Shown in pieces: positions 1 through 9,231 of a stretch of DNA of 64,000 nucleotides (positions are counted from its first letter, which is position 1; each line of letters starts with the position of its first letter). The DNA is from Paenibacillus sp. AN1007 (GTDB lineage: Bacteria > Bacillota > Bacilli > Paenibacillales > Paenibacillaceae). Made by a program: the position numbers and the translations under genes. The stretch covers positions 4,303,501 through 4,367,500 of the forward strand of contig NZ_CP159992.1 in assembly GCF_040702995.1 (NCBI RefSeq), in the 5' to 3' direction. Below the pieces are notes generated by a model, which had not been told where the DNA came from, did no database searches, and saw only the letters and a list, made by a program, of their open reading frames with translations.

Positions 1-1188
1 CCCCAAACCGAGCAGGGTCTTGAACTGCTGGAACAGGGTTGGGGGAAAGAAAAGTTGGCCAAAGAAAAACAGATAACGGTTGGTGTCAATCGGGTCAACA
101 TGGAAATACAAGAAGGTGAAATCTTCGTTATTATGGGCCTGTCCGGTAGTGGTAAATCTACACTGGTTCGCATGTTCAATCGTTTGATTGAGCCGACATC
201 TGGAGAAATTTTGGTCCATGGCAAGGATTTGCGCAAAATGAACAAAGAACAACTGCGTGAAGTGCGCCGTAAAACGATCAGCATGGTATTTCAGAAGTTT
301 GCATTGTTTCCGCACAGAACGGTTCTTGATAATGTGGAATACGGCTTGGAGATTCAGAAGGTAGATAAAGAAGTACGCCGGGAGAAAGCGAAAACCTCGT
401 TGGAACTGGTTGGCCTTAAAGGCTGGGAAGACAAAATGCCGGATGAGCTGAGCGGCGGGATGCAGCAGCGTGTCGGCCTCGCTCGTGCACTTGCGAATGA
501 CCCGGAAGTACTGCTGATGGACGAAGCTTTCAGTGCGCTTGATCCATTGATTCGTCGTGATATGCAGGATGAGTTGATTGAGCTTCAGGATAAGATGAAA
601 AAGACCATTATTTTCATTACCCATGACTTGGACGAAGCGCTGCGCATTGGCGACCGGATTGCTCTTATGAAAGACGGCGCCGTTGTGCAGATCGGTACAC
701 CTGAGGAAATTATGATTCAACCGGCCAACTCATACGTGGCCCGCTTCGTCGAAGACGTGGACTTGTCCAAGGTCCTCACAGCATCACACGTTATGCGCCG
801 ACCTGAAACGATCACAACCGATCGCGGCCCTCGTGTCGCTCTCGAATTAATGCGTGAGCGCGGTATATCGAACCTGTTTGTCATTGACCGCTCCAAGAAA
901 CTGCTGGGTGTCATTACAGCAGAAGACGCAACCCGTGCAATGCGCGAAAATAAAGTATTAAATGACATTCTGATCACGGATGGGCCGACGGTATCGCCTG
1001 AGACCCTGATTCATGAATTGTTCGAGATTGTAAGTTCAGCGCATGTGCCGCTCGCTGTTGTAAGCGAAACTGGCCGTCTGCAAGGTGTTATCGTTCGCGG
1101 TGCCCTGCTCGGTGCACTAAGCGGTGAAGTTGCAGAAAAGGAGGACGCTCTGAATGATTCCCAAAATACCACTAGCATCGTGGATTGA
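1..1188 (+). CDS. opuAA: Glycine betaine/proline ABC importer ATPase, 5' end outside window
   Basis: ATP-binding subunit of an osmoprotectant importer (OpuA/ProU class). The reading frame is open from base 1, and its first codons read as the family sequence just before the ABC core (EQGLELLEQGWGKEKL). The TTG at 55 is therefore internal and the true start lies upstream of the window. Visible motifs are the Walker A SGSGKST (about nt 145-165), the signature LSGGMQQR (about 448-471), Walker B LLMDEA (about 511-528) and a switch histidine (FITHD). The last 120 residues form a pair of CBS domains, the ionic-strength sensor of OpuA. It overlaps the downstream permease gene by 35 bp, so the two are probably translationally coupled. 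Function follows from family membership and the neighbouring permease/binding protein. Confidence 0.93.
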   Translation, partial: PQTEQGLELLEQGWGKEKLAKEKQITVGVNRVNMEIQEGEIFVIMGLSGSGKSTLVRMFNRLIEPTSGEILVHGKDLRKMNKEQLREVRRKTISMVFQKFALFPHRTVLDNVEYGLEIQKVDKEVRREKAKTSLELVGLKGWEDKMPDELSGGMQQRVGLARALANDPEVLLMDEAFSALDPLIRRDMQDELIELQDKMKKTIIFITHDLDEALRIGDRIALMKDGAVVQIGTPEEIMIQPANSYVARFVEDVDLSKVLTASHVMRRPETITTDRGPRVALELMRERGISNLFVIDRSKKLLGVITAEDATRAMRENKVLNDILITDGPTVSPETLIHELFEIVSSAHVPLAVVSETGRLQGVIVRGALLGALSGEVAEKEDALNDSQNTTSIVD

Positions 1189-3754
1189 ATCCATCGTTGA
1201 CTGGATGAGCTCCTCGCTCTCCGGATTGTTTAAAGTAATCTCTGTTGTTATTCAGGAAGTGGTTGGATTTTTCTCGGGGCTGTTCATGCTGCCTCACCCA
1301 CTCCTGTTTATTGCCATACTAGGTGTGCTGGCATTCCTGGTAGGCAGATTGCCGCTTACCTTGTTTACCGTTATCGGGTTCCTGCTCGTAGATAACCTGG
1401 GCTACTGGTCCCAATCCATGGACACGCTTGGCCTCGTTATTACGTCAGGATTAATATCGATTCTTGTGGGTGTGCCTGTCGGTATCTGGCTTGCATACAG
1501 TAAAACAGCCGCACGGATTATCACGCCACTGCTGGACTTCATGCAGACGATGCCAGCATTCGTTTATCTGCTGCCAGCCGTTACGTTCTTTAGTCTCGGC
1601 GTTGTTCCCGGCGTTATCGCATCGGTAATCTTTGCCATTCCGCCAACCATTCGTCTGACTCACCTGGGAATCAAACAGGTTTCTGGTGAGCTGGTTGAAG
1701 CGGCGGATGCATTCGGATCAACTTCTGCACAGAAATTATTCAAGGTACAGCTTCCACTCGCGCTGCCTACCGTGATGTCCGGTATTAACCAGACCATCAT
1801 GCTGTCCCTTTCTATGGTAGTTATCGCTTCCATGATCGGTGCACAGGGTATCGGAGCGGAAGTATATCGTGCGGTAACGCAGCTGCAGATTGGTAAAGGT
1901 TTTGAAGCCGGTCTGGCCGTAGTTGTACTTGCGATTGTACTTGACCGCTTTACGCAAAACCTGTTCATGCCAGGACGCAAAAAGACTTCCCGAGTTTCGG
2001 CGAAACAAAAGGCATGGATTACTGCTGCAGCGACACTGGTCGTATTAATCGCTGGATTCTCACAATACTTTACAGGCAGCACTAGCTCTGCTGGTGGCAG
2101 CAGCGGAGCAGCCAATGCTGTAGGTAAGGAAGTAAACTATCAAATTATTGGTATCGATCCAGGTGCCGGTATTATGAAGTCTGCAGCCAAAGCCATTGAA
2201 GATTACAAATTGTCTGACTGGAATCTGATCGAAGGTTCTGGTGCCGCTATGACCGCAACACTCGATAAAGCCATGAAAAACGAACAACCCATTATTATAA
2301 CGGGATGGACACCTCACTGGATGTTCAATAAGTACGATCTTAAATATTTGGAAGACCCGAAAAAATCTTTTGGTGATTCCGAAGAAATTCATACCATTGC
2401 CCGTAAAGGTCTGAAGGAAGATCATCCGGTCGCTTACGAATTCCTGAAGCGTTTCAAATGGACTTCGGATGAAATGGGCGAGATGATGATTGCTATTCAG
2501 GATGGCACTTCCCCTGAACAAGCAGCTAAAGACTATGCCGAGAAGCATGCGGATCAGATCAATGAATGGACGAAAGATCTGACACCGGTTAACGGTGATA
2601 CGTTCAAACTGAGCTATGTGGCATGGGATTCCGAGATTGCCAGTACGAATTTATTGAAATATGTGATGGAGAGCAAACTAGGATACAAAGTCAATGCGCT
2701 TCAGGTTGAAGCAGGACCAATGTGGACTGGTGTCGCTTCGGGTGACGTTGATGCTTCTCCGGCTGCATGGCTGCCGCTAACACACGCGGACTACTGGGAT
2801 CGTTACAAAGATCAGGTTGAAGATCTCGGAGCCAACATGACAGGTGTGCGTACAGGTCTGGTTGTTCCAAAATACATGACAGACGTAAACTCGATTGAAG
2901 ATTTGGAAACAGGGGCTTCCGCTTCCAGTTCTTCTTCCTCACCTGCGGCTAATGCGAACGTGGGAAATGAAGTTAATCACCAAATTATCGGCATCGATCC
3001 AGGTGCCGGTATCATGAAATCCACCGCCAGTGCCATTGAAAAATATGGTCTGGCAAACTGGAATCTGGTAGAAGGGTCCGGTGCAGCCATGACGGCTGCG
3101 CTGGACAAAGCTTACAAAAATGAAGAACCCATTATTATTACAGGCTGGACTCCGCACTGGATGTTTAACCAGTATGATCTGAAATATCTGGAAGACCCTG
3201 ATAAGGTATATGGTGATGCAGAAGAGATACACACCATCGCTCGTAAAGGTCTGAAGGAAGATCATCCGACTGCTTATGAATTCCTGTCCCGTTTCAAGTG
3301 GACTTCAGATGAGATGGGCGAAATGATGATTGCTATTCAGGGCGGTACTTCCCCTGAACAAGCTGCCAAAGACTATGCGGAGAAACATGCGGACCAGATT
3401 AATGAATGGACCAAAGGTTTGAAGCCAGTCAACGGAGACACATTCCGTCTTGGTTATGTGGCTTGGGACTCGGAGATTGCGAGTACAAATCTCTTGAAAT
3501 ACGTAATGGAGAACAATCTGGGTTACAAAGTAAACGCACTGCAAGTGGAAGCCGGACCGATGTGGACTGGTGTTGCATCAGGAGACGTTGATGCTTCTCC
3601 GGCTGCATGGCTGCCGCTGACACATGCGGATTACTGGTCTAAATATAAAGATCAGTTGGATGATTTGGGACCTAATATGACTGGCGTGAAAACCGGCCTT
3701 GTCGTTCCTGCTTACATGGATGTTAAATCTATAGCTGATCTGAAGGATAATTAA
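1154..3754 (+). CDS. Glycine betaine ABC permease fused to two tandem substrate-binding domains
   Basis: One 866-residue polypeptide combining OpuAB and OpuAC functions. Residues 1-300 are a ProW-type permease with about seven membrane segments and the EAA loop (EAADAFGSTSAQ) that docks on the ATPase. Two OpuAC-like betaine-binding domains follow, at about residues 320-585 and 600-866, joined by a Ser/Ala-rich linker at nt 2910-2960. Each starts with QIIGIDPGAGIMKS and carries the tryptophan-rich motifs (TGWTPHWMF, GPMWTG) expected of a betaine cage. The repeats are highly similar at both protein and DNA level, which points to recent duplication or gene conversion. An AAGGAGG site just before ATG 1154, inside the end of the ATPase gene, sets the start. 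Lactococcal OpuA carries only one such domain per permease chain. Confidence 0.93.
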   Translation: MIPKIPLASWIESIVDWMSSSLSGLFKVISVVIQEVVGFFSGLFMLPHPLLFIAILGVLAFLVGRLPLTLFTVIGFLLVDNLGYWSQSMDTLGLVITSGLISILVGVPVGIWLAYSKTAARIITPLLDFMQTMPAFVYLLPAVTFFSLGVVPGVIASVIFAIPPTIRLTHLGIKQVSGELVEAADAFGSTSAQKLFKVQLPLALPTVMSGINQTIMLSLSMVVIASMIGAQGIGAEVYRAVTQLQIGKGFEAGLAVVVLAIVLDRFTQNLFMPGRKKTSRVSAKQKAWITAAATLVVLIAGFSQYFTGSTSSAGGSSGAANAVGKEVNYQIIGIDPGAGIMKSAAKAIEDYKLSDWNLIEGSGAAMTATLDKAMKNEQPIIITGWTPHWMFNKYDLKYLEDPKKSFGDSEEIHTIARKGLKEDHPVAYEFLKRFKWTSDEMGEMMIAIQDGTSPEQAAKDYAEKHADQINEWTKDLTPVNGDTFKLSYVAWDSEIASTNLLKYVMESKLGYKVNALQVEAGPMWTGVASGDVDASPAAWLPLTHADYWDRYKDQVEDLGANMTGVRTGLVVPKYMTDVNSIEDLETGASASSSSSSPAANANVGNEVNHQIIGIDPGAGIMKSTASAIEKYGLANWNLVEGSGAAMTAALDKAYKNEEPIIITGWTPHWMFNQYDLKYLEDPDKVYGDAEEIHTIARKGLKEDHPTAYEFLSRFKWTSDEMGEMMIAIQGGTSPEQAAKDYAEKHADQINEWTKGLKPVNGDTFRLGYVAWDSEIASTNLLKYVMENNLGYKVNALQVEAGPMWTGVASGDVDASPAAWLPLTHADYWSKYKDQLDDLGPNMTGVKTGLVVPAYMDVKSIADLKDN

Positions 3755-3841
3755 TCAGAAGTCAGAACAGTTTTACACTCATCATAAGATAAGTCATTAT
3801 AACTGCTCTCATACTGTTATCATTGAATTTTTTCCTTTAAC

Positions 3842-3874
3842 CCCCTTTCTCTACTACGGAGAAAGGGGATTTTG
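3842..3874 (+). terminator. Rho-independent terminator of the betaine operon
   Basis: CCCCTTTCTC pairs with GAGAAAGGGG across a short loop, followed by ATTTTGT. It lies about 90 bp after the stop at 3754. Confidence 0.75.
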
Positions 3875-3887
3875 TCTAGATTAAACC

Positions 3888-3927
3888 AAAGAGACGAAGA
3901 GGCTTTGGCTGCCATCTTCGTCTCTTT
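3888..3927 (-). terminator. Terminator of the siderophore-binding lipoprotein gene
   Basis: Long hairpin AAAGAGACGAAGA / TCTTCGTCTCTTT, followed on the minus strand by a T-containing tail. It lies about 100 bp past the stop of the gene at 4029-5003. Confidence 0.6.
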
Positions 3928-4028
3928 GATTGTATATTTCGATTACACGGTCAAGAAGTGCATGCAGCTCCCGCACGCGCGCTCTGTATCAAAGCTTCTC
4001 TGATTCAAAACCCAACTGCAGATTCAGC

Positions 4029-5003
4029 TCATTTATTCCCTGCACCAAGAAATCCTTCTTTGAAAATATTTAATACATATTCCAACGTGGTCGGGTCGCT
4101 ATACGTCACCGATTTGGTATCCAATTCGATCACATGTTTGTTCTGAACGGCCGGGATTTTACCCCAAATCCCCGATTTCATAATTTCGTTATCGCGGGCC
4201 ATATCCCTACTTACCACAACGAAGTCACCCATGTATTCCGGAAGAACTTCAAGTGACAAGGAGTGATAACCTTCTTTTAACGTATCATTTTTCACTTTTT
4301 CCGGCATATTCAGCTTCATGGCTTGATACAGTACTTCTGTTCCGCGTGCCCAGTGATCTCCCATAGCGAAAACATCTTTATCAGCAATTTCAATCGTAGA
4401 AACTGTTACCTTATCACCATATTTGGCTTTGATCTCGTTACCAATTTCTTCTGCTCTTTTGGTGAAGTCATCCATCCACGCCTGCGCTTCGGACTCTTTG
4501 TTTAACACCTTGCCAATCTCCAGCTGCTGCTGCAGATAATCGAGTTTCCCCCAAGTGTATACAATGGTTGGAGCAATTTTGGACAGCTGCTCCAAATTTT
4601 TCATGTGCGAACCTGCAATGATCAGATCCGGATTAAGAGCCGAAACACTCTCGGGGTCTTCCTCGCTTACAATCGCGACATCCTTTAATTTATCCTTGAA
4701 CAGTGGGTTTTCCGCCGTCCATTTATCCACGCCCACTGGTGTTACATCCATAGAAAGCACATTTGGACCGTTCGTTAGAGCAACGATGCGCTGCGGTTTG
4801 GCGGGAATCTCAACTGGCCCTGTTTCGGATGGATACGTGATTGTATCTGCCGTATTTGCTGATTCACCGCTTGTCCCTTCTTCTGCAGTTGTCTCTTGTT
4901 TGCCATTGTCTGATGTACCGTTTGCAGCTCCGTTACCACATGCGCTGGCAATGATCGTAAACATCATCAGTACAATGAGTGGCAGAATCCATTTCTTTTT
5001 CAT
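4029..5003 (-). CDS. Iron-siderophore ABC transporter substrate-binding lipoprotein
   Basis: 324-residue extracellular lipoprotein that would capture a ferric siderophore for import (FecB/FhuD, helical-backbone class). It has a lipoprotein signal peptide with an ASAC lipobox near residue 22, then a Ser/Thr/Glu-rich tether. The binding fold starts at PAKPQRIVAL and includes LNPDLIIAG, typical of the family. Start ATG 5003 is preceded by AGGAGA. A Fur-box-like sequence overlaps the promoter region (5027-5045), consistent with iron repression. No cognate permease or ATPase is adjacent, so it must share one encoded elsewhere. The siderophore type cannot be told from sequence. Confidence 0.88.
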   Translation of the reverse strand: MKKKWILPLIVLMMFTIIASACGNGAANGTSDNGKQETTAEEGTSGESANTADTITYPSETGPVEIPAKPQRIVALTNGPNVLSMDVTPVGVDKWTAENPLFKDKLKDVAIVSEEDPESVSALNPDLIIAGSHMKNLEQLSKIAPTIVYTWGKLDYLQQQLEIGKVLNKESEAQAWMDDFTKRAEEIGNEIKAKYGDKVTVSTIEIADKDVFAMGDHWARGTEVLYQAMKLNMPEKVKNDTLKEGYHSLSLEVLPEYMGDFVVVSRDMARDNEIMKSGIWGKIPAVQNKHVIELDTKSVTYSDPTTLEYVLNIFKEGFLGAGNK

Positions 5004-5026
5004 CTGTATATTCTCTCCTAATCGTT

Positions 5027-5045
5027 AATGATAATCATTATCAAT
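5027..5045 (-). promoter_or_regulatory. Fur box
   Basis: AATGATAATCATTATCAAT is close to the Bacillus Fur consensus (TGATAATNATTATCA core, inverted repeat). It sits 24 bp upstream of the lipoprotein start codon. Confidence 0.85.
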
Positions 5046-5170
5046 TTAATGAACGAGTTGATTATAAGATATGAGCCGATAGCATGTCAATCATTTATCC
5101 AGCGTCTTATATTTGTCCCCTTGAATTTTCGGGATAATAGTTTACATAAAAAGGGATACGTCTTCATGAC

Positions 5171-5213
5171 AAAAAAACAGCTTGCAGAACAATTTCTGCA
5201 AGCTGTTTTTTTT
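5171..5213 (-). terminator. Terminator downstream of the UgpB-like gene
   Basis: AAAACAGCTTGCAGAA pairs with TTCTGCAAGCTGTTTT with a CAAT loop, flanked by A and T runs, so it could work on both strands. It lies between the UgpB-like gene (ends 5343, minus strand) and the Fur-controlled gene. Confidence 0.85.
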
Positions 5214-5342
5214 GGATATAACAATCTATCCTTCCATACGGTTAACTCTGTCATCGCCATATTTACACCTGCGGCTCTACCCTATTGGAAATGTGTGCGA
5301 CCAAGAGAGATATGGTGTCTGGCCTGCTGTTTTATAGATTCA

Positions 5343-6697
5343 TTACTTCTTCACGGTACTGTTATATTGATTGATTTTCTCTGTAATCTGCTTCGCAGCT
5401 GCATCCAGTGCCTCCTGCGGTGCTCCTTGTCCATTCAACACGGTTTCAACAGCACCTTCGACAATTTGTCTTGCTTCTGGAAAAACACCCATAATGGCCC
5501 CGGATGTTGCTGTCGAATCAGCTGAAGCGTGCAGTTGGTCGACTGCTGTCTGGAACTGCGGATATTTCGCCATATTATCCTTTAATACCTGCTCGTCGTA
5601 AGCTGCTGTCGTAATCGGGAAGTATCCTGTCGCTACGCTCCAGTTAGCCTGTACCTCAGGTGTCGCCAGGTACTTAATGAATTCCCATGCAGCCTGCTGC
5701 TGCGCTTCCGACTTGTTGTTCATAATGTACAAGCTTGCGCCACCGACTACAACTCCGCCTTTGGCACCTTCAGGACGGGGCAGAAAACCTGTCCCCAGCT
5801 CGAACTTACCACCTGAGCCTTCGACAATTTTACGCAGTCCTGCAGTGGAATCCAGCGTCATGCCAATCTGCTGTGCTGTAAAAGCTGCGGTGGTATCATC
5901 TGTGCTGCGTCCCAGATTCGAGAGGGTCTTCTCATCGATCATCTTTTTCCACCACGTTAATGTTTTCACGCCAGCTTCAGAATTGAGCAGAGATTCCGTG
6001 GCCGTCTCACTTCTGCCGTTTCCATTGTTAACATAATCTGCATTCTGGTTGGCAAAAAACTGTTCTATAAACCAGCCGTAAATCGCCATTGATGCACCTG
6101 GTTTACCGTCCTTCGATAATGCTTTCGCTGCTTTCTCAAACTCTTCGTAGGTCTTTGGCGGACTCTCCGGATCAAGACCCGCAGCCTTGAACATATCTTT
6201 GTTATAGTACAAAATCGGGTTTGACGTGTTAAAAGGCATCGCGTTCAATTTGCCATCAATCGTATAGTATCGAATAATGTTCGGCTCCAGTTGGGACAGG
6301 TCAAACTTATCCTTGTCAATGAACTGCTGCACCGGTGTAATCATACCGGAGTCGATCATAAACTTGCTTCCAATCTCATAGACCTGGATCAGATCCGGGC
6401 CGCTGTCTGAACCGATCGATGCTTTAAGCTTATTCAAGCTCTCGTCATATTTCCCCTGATAGATTGCTTTAACCTGAATGTCCGGATGGCCTGCATTAAA
6501 ATCGGAAGCGAGCTGATTAATCGCCTTCTCGCCTGCACCAGACATGGAGTGCCACCAGATCAATTGAACAGGTTCTGCTGCTGCAGCTTCAGCTTGAGCT
6601 CCACTTCCCGGGCTGCTTGTTTCTGCTTTCGTGCCGCAGGCAGATATAATAAGCATCAGCGCGACCAGCATTAGTGCAAAGGTTCCTCTTTTTTCAT
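5343..6697 (-). CDS. UgpB-like ABC transporter substrate-binding lipoprotein, start region frameshifted
   Basis: Extracytoplasmic binding protein of the UgpB type. The mature part begins WWHSMSGAGEKAINQL and continues with YQGKYDESLNKLKA and LIQVYEIG, which resemble glycerol-3-phosphate/glycerophosphodiester binding proteins. The lipobox is ISACG. The only good ribosome site (AAGGAG, 6 nt) precedes ATG 6697, but that ATG is followed by six A residues and is one base out of frame with the signal peptide. Seven A would give MKKRGTFALMLVALML. The uninterrupted frame instead extends upstream to 6749 without a convincing ribosome site. It follows two UgpA/UgpE-like permease genes; no UgpC ATPase is present. 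Glycerophosphate specificity is inferred from similarity only. Confidence 0.8.
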
Positions 6698-7014
6698 GTC
6701 GCTCTCCTTTTATATGGCTCGTGTTAAAAAAGATTCTTGTAAACTGCAAAGTGACCGTTACGGATATGAATCATTCTTACGATCGCTGTTGTCACCAAAT
6801 TTAATTGAACTATTTTTAGTTGTGTAAATTCTAGAGACAAAGGCGAGCGCTTCGCTTCTTCAGAATTGATTCTTCTCCTCCACTACTCTTGCTGTTTCAC
6901 AAAAACTTTGTTAAGAGGCGCGCCTCATTTTATTCGCTCCTGGCAGTTCATGCGTAACCTGCAAGCTCGGCCAGACATGTTAACGCAGATTGCTGCAAGT
7001 TATTTATCTATCTT

Positions 7015-7836
7015 TCATCCCTTAAGCGCACCTGCAGCCATGCCGCGTACCAGCTGTTTCAGTCCAAAGATCAGGAGCAGCAGGGATGGCACAATCACCA
7101 TCGCCGTTCCGGCAAACACCAGATTCCACGCCGTCGATTCCTGGAACTCCAACATGGAGATGCCGATTTGAGCTGTCCTCATCTCAGGGGTATTGGTGAC
7201 GAGCAGCGGCCACAGATATGAATTGTACATACTCAGGAATGAATAGATGGCTAACGTGCCAAGGGCTGGACGGGACAGTGGGAGCACATGTGAGATGAAA
7301 TAACGAATGTGTCCACAGCCGTCGATTTTCGCTGCTTCGAACAGCTCCTTGGGAAGCTGCATAAAGAACTGCCGGAGCAGAAATGTACCGAATGCCGTTG
7401 CGAGAAACGGCACCGTCAGTCCCGGATAGCTGTCCAGCCAGCCCCAACTGCGAATCGTCAGGTAGTTAGGGATCATGGTGACTTCCCACGGAATCATCAT
7501 GGTGGCAACAAACATGCTGAAGATAATGTTTTTGCCTCTGAACTGCATCTTGGCAAAAGCATAGGCAGCCATACTGGCTGTACTTAATTGACCGATCGTG
7601 GTCAAGCCCGCTACCAGAAAAGTGTTACCGATGAACCGTCCAATCGGTACAATGTCGAATACCTCCGCGAAATTGGACAAATCAACGGCAGTCGGGATAA
7701 TATGCGGTGGATAAGCACTGGCATCCTCAGGAGTCATCACGGCCATGAAAAAGGTGTACATCACCGGGTATAACACCAGTGCAGCGCAGATCGTCAGCAG
7801 CATATAGAGCAGGGTCTGGGTCCATTTTGCACTCAT
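7015..7836 (-). CDS. UgpE/MalG-type ABC transporter permease
   Basis: Inner-membrane permease of a carbohydrate or glycerophosphate importer, about 273 residues with six predicted membrane segments. The EAA loop reads EAAKIDGCGHIRYF. The segments MMIPWEVTMIPNYL and LEFQESTAWNLVFAGT are UgpE-like. I chose ATG 7836 (MSAKWTQ) because it overlaps the stop of the upstream permease in an ATGA arrangement and has an AAAGGAAAG site; a start at 7863 is possible but would overlap by 31 bp. It lies between the frameshifted UgpA-like permease and the UgpB-like binding protein. Confidence 0.88.
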   Translation of the reverse strand: MSAKWTQTLLYMLLTICAALVLYPVMYTFFMAVMTPEDASAYPPHIIPTAVDLSNFAEVFDIVPIGRFIGNTFLVAGLTTIGQLSTASMAAYAFAKMQFRGKNIIFSMFVATMMIPWEVTMIPNYLTIRSWGWLDSYPGLTVPFLATAFGTFLLRQFFMQLPKELFEAAKIDGCGHIRYFISHVLPLSRPALGTLAIYSFLSMYNSYLWPLLVTNTPEMRTAQIGISMLEFQESTAWNLVFAGTAMVIVPSLLLLIFGLKQLVRGMAAGALKG

Positions 7837-8797
7837 TGGTAATGTACTTTCCTTTCTACCCATTTAAACTGAAGCAGGGTCAGCAGCATAATGACTGCAA
7901 ACAGAATTAAAGCTTGTGCACTGCCTGTCCCAAAGGGGAAGTTAACAAAAGCTTCCTGATAGATGGAATACACAAACACATTGGTGCTGTCCATTGGGCC
8001 GCCCCGAGTCAGAATGTTGATCTGACCGAAGGATTGAAACGCTCCAATGATGGATACAACCGTCACAAAGAACAGGGTTGGCGACAGCAGCGGCATGGAG
8101 ATTTTGCGAAACGTCAAGAGTGCACCTGCCCCATCCATCCTGGCACTTTCATAGATTTCATCCGGAATCCCCTGCAATCCGCTGGATAGAATGATGTAGT
8201 TGAAACCGAGATTCATCCAGATCGTCATGATGGAGATGGAAATCAGTGCCCAATCGGGACTGATTAACCAAGGAATGGGATCAATCCCTGCTCTGCCAAG
8301 CAGATAATTGAGCATGCCAAGCGTCGGATGGAATAGAAATTTCCAGATGACCGCCGACGAGCCAACCGATAACACGACAGGCAGCGAGAATACAAATTGG
8401 AACACACGCATCCCCCTGAAGCGGTTGTGGGTCAGAGCAGCTAGGATAAGAGCCCCGAATATACCCGTTGGTACGGTGAACAGGACAAATAATAATTCAC
8501 TTTCATGCCCTGCATAAACAGCCCTGACTGAAATACCGCTTTGAAGTTTTCCAGCCCTACGTAAGCTGCAATCTGTCCTGTCGGATCGGTAGAATGCAGA
8601 CTCAGATACACCGATTTGAACATGGGGTAAAACAAAAACACAGCAAACAAAAGCAGTGATGGTGCCAGAAAACCATAGGCCAGCAGGTTCTCCCTCACAC
8701 GCTGCAGCCGAAGTGAGGCTGTTCGTTGTTCACGTGTACTTGAGGTTATACGCCGTTTGACGGCGGGCAGGCTGAACTGGTTATCAAGATCACTCAT
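7833..8797 (-). pseudogene. UgpA/MalF-type ABC transporter permease, frameshifted
   Basis: First gene of the UgpA-E-B-like operon. The N-terminal part (8797 to about 8495) encodes a cytoplasmic leader and the first membrane helix (AYGFLAPSLLLFAVFLFYPM), ending in GLFMQGMKV. After that the frame is lost. The expected continuation (LLFVLFTVPTGIFGALILAA, then HNRFRGMRVFQF and the EAA loop ESARMDGAGALLTF) is read one frame over, down to 7833. The shift lies at about 8491-8500 and fits a missing base. As read, the permease would be truncated at 118 residues and the importer inactive. A sequencing error is equally possible because the downstream part is fully intact. Confidence 0.8.
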
Positions 8798-9033
8798 CTG
8801 ACGTTTTTCCTCCTAAAATACATTTCTTGATTTACACTTCTCATTTAGCTTTTCAATTTTCGATTGAGTGTACAAGCTTCGCGATGGACTCAGCTCGGCA
8901 CCACATGATCTAGTCTAAATTTTCAATGTCACAGCCAAATGAAATGTTCATCAAAATCAAGTTAATCCTCACCAAGTTGTTTTACACAAAACAGCATGGA
9001 TCAGCTAGAGGGTACTGCGCTTTACAAATATAC

Positions 9034-9077
9034 AAAAAACCGCAAGGAACCTCCTCTCCTGGAGAATTCCCTGCGGT
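9034..9077 (-). terminator. Terminator of the KimA-like transporter gene
   Basis: Minus-strand hairpin ACCGCAGGGAA / TTCCTTGCGGT followed by TTTTT. It lies about 155 bp beyond the stop at 9232. Confidence 0.8.
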
Positions 9078-9231
9078 AATATGTGTAAATACTATATTAA
9101 ATATTAACGTTACAATGATAAACCTCATTTTACATTATACTTCCATTTTCAAAATGCAGATCATTAAGTTCGATACTTCATCAACTTCATTCAGCATCTC
9201 GCCCATCTGGTATTTCCGCTGCCTTCTTCAA

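Noticed and set aside
6689-6694. Phase-variable homopolymer switch at the UgpB-like start
   Set aside because: Only six A residues, too short for frequent slippage; error or simple mutation is more likely.
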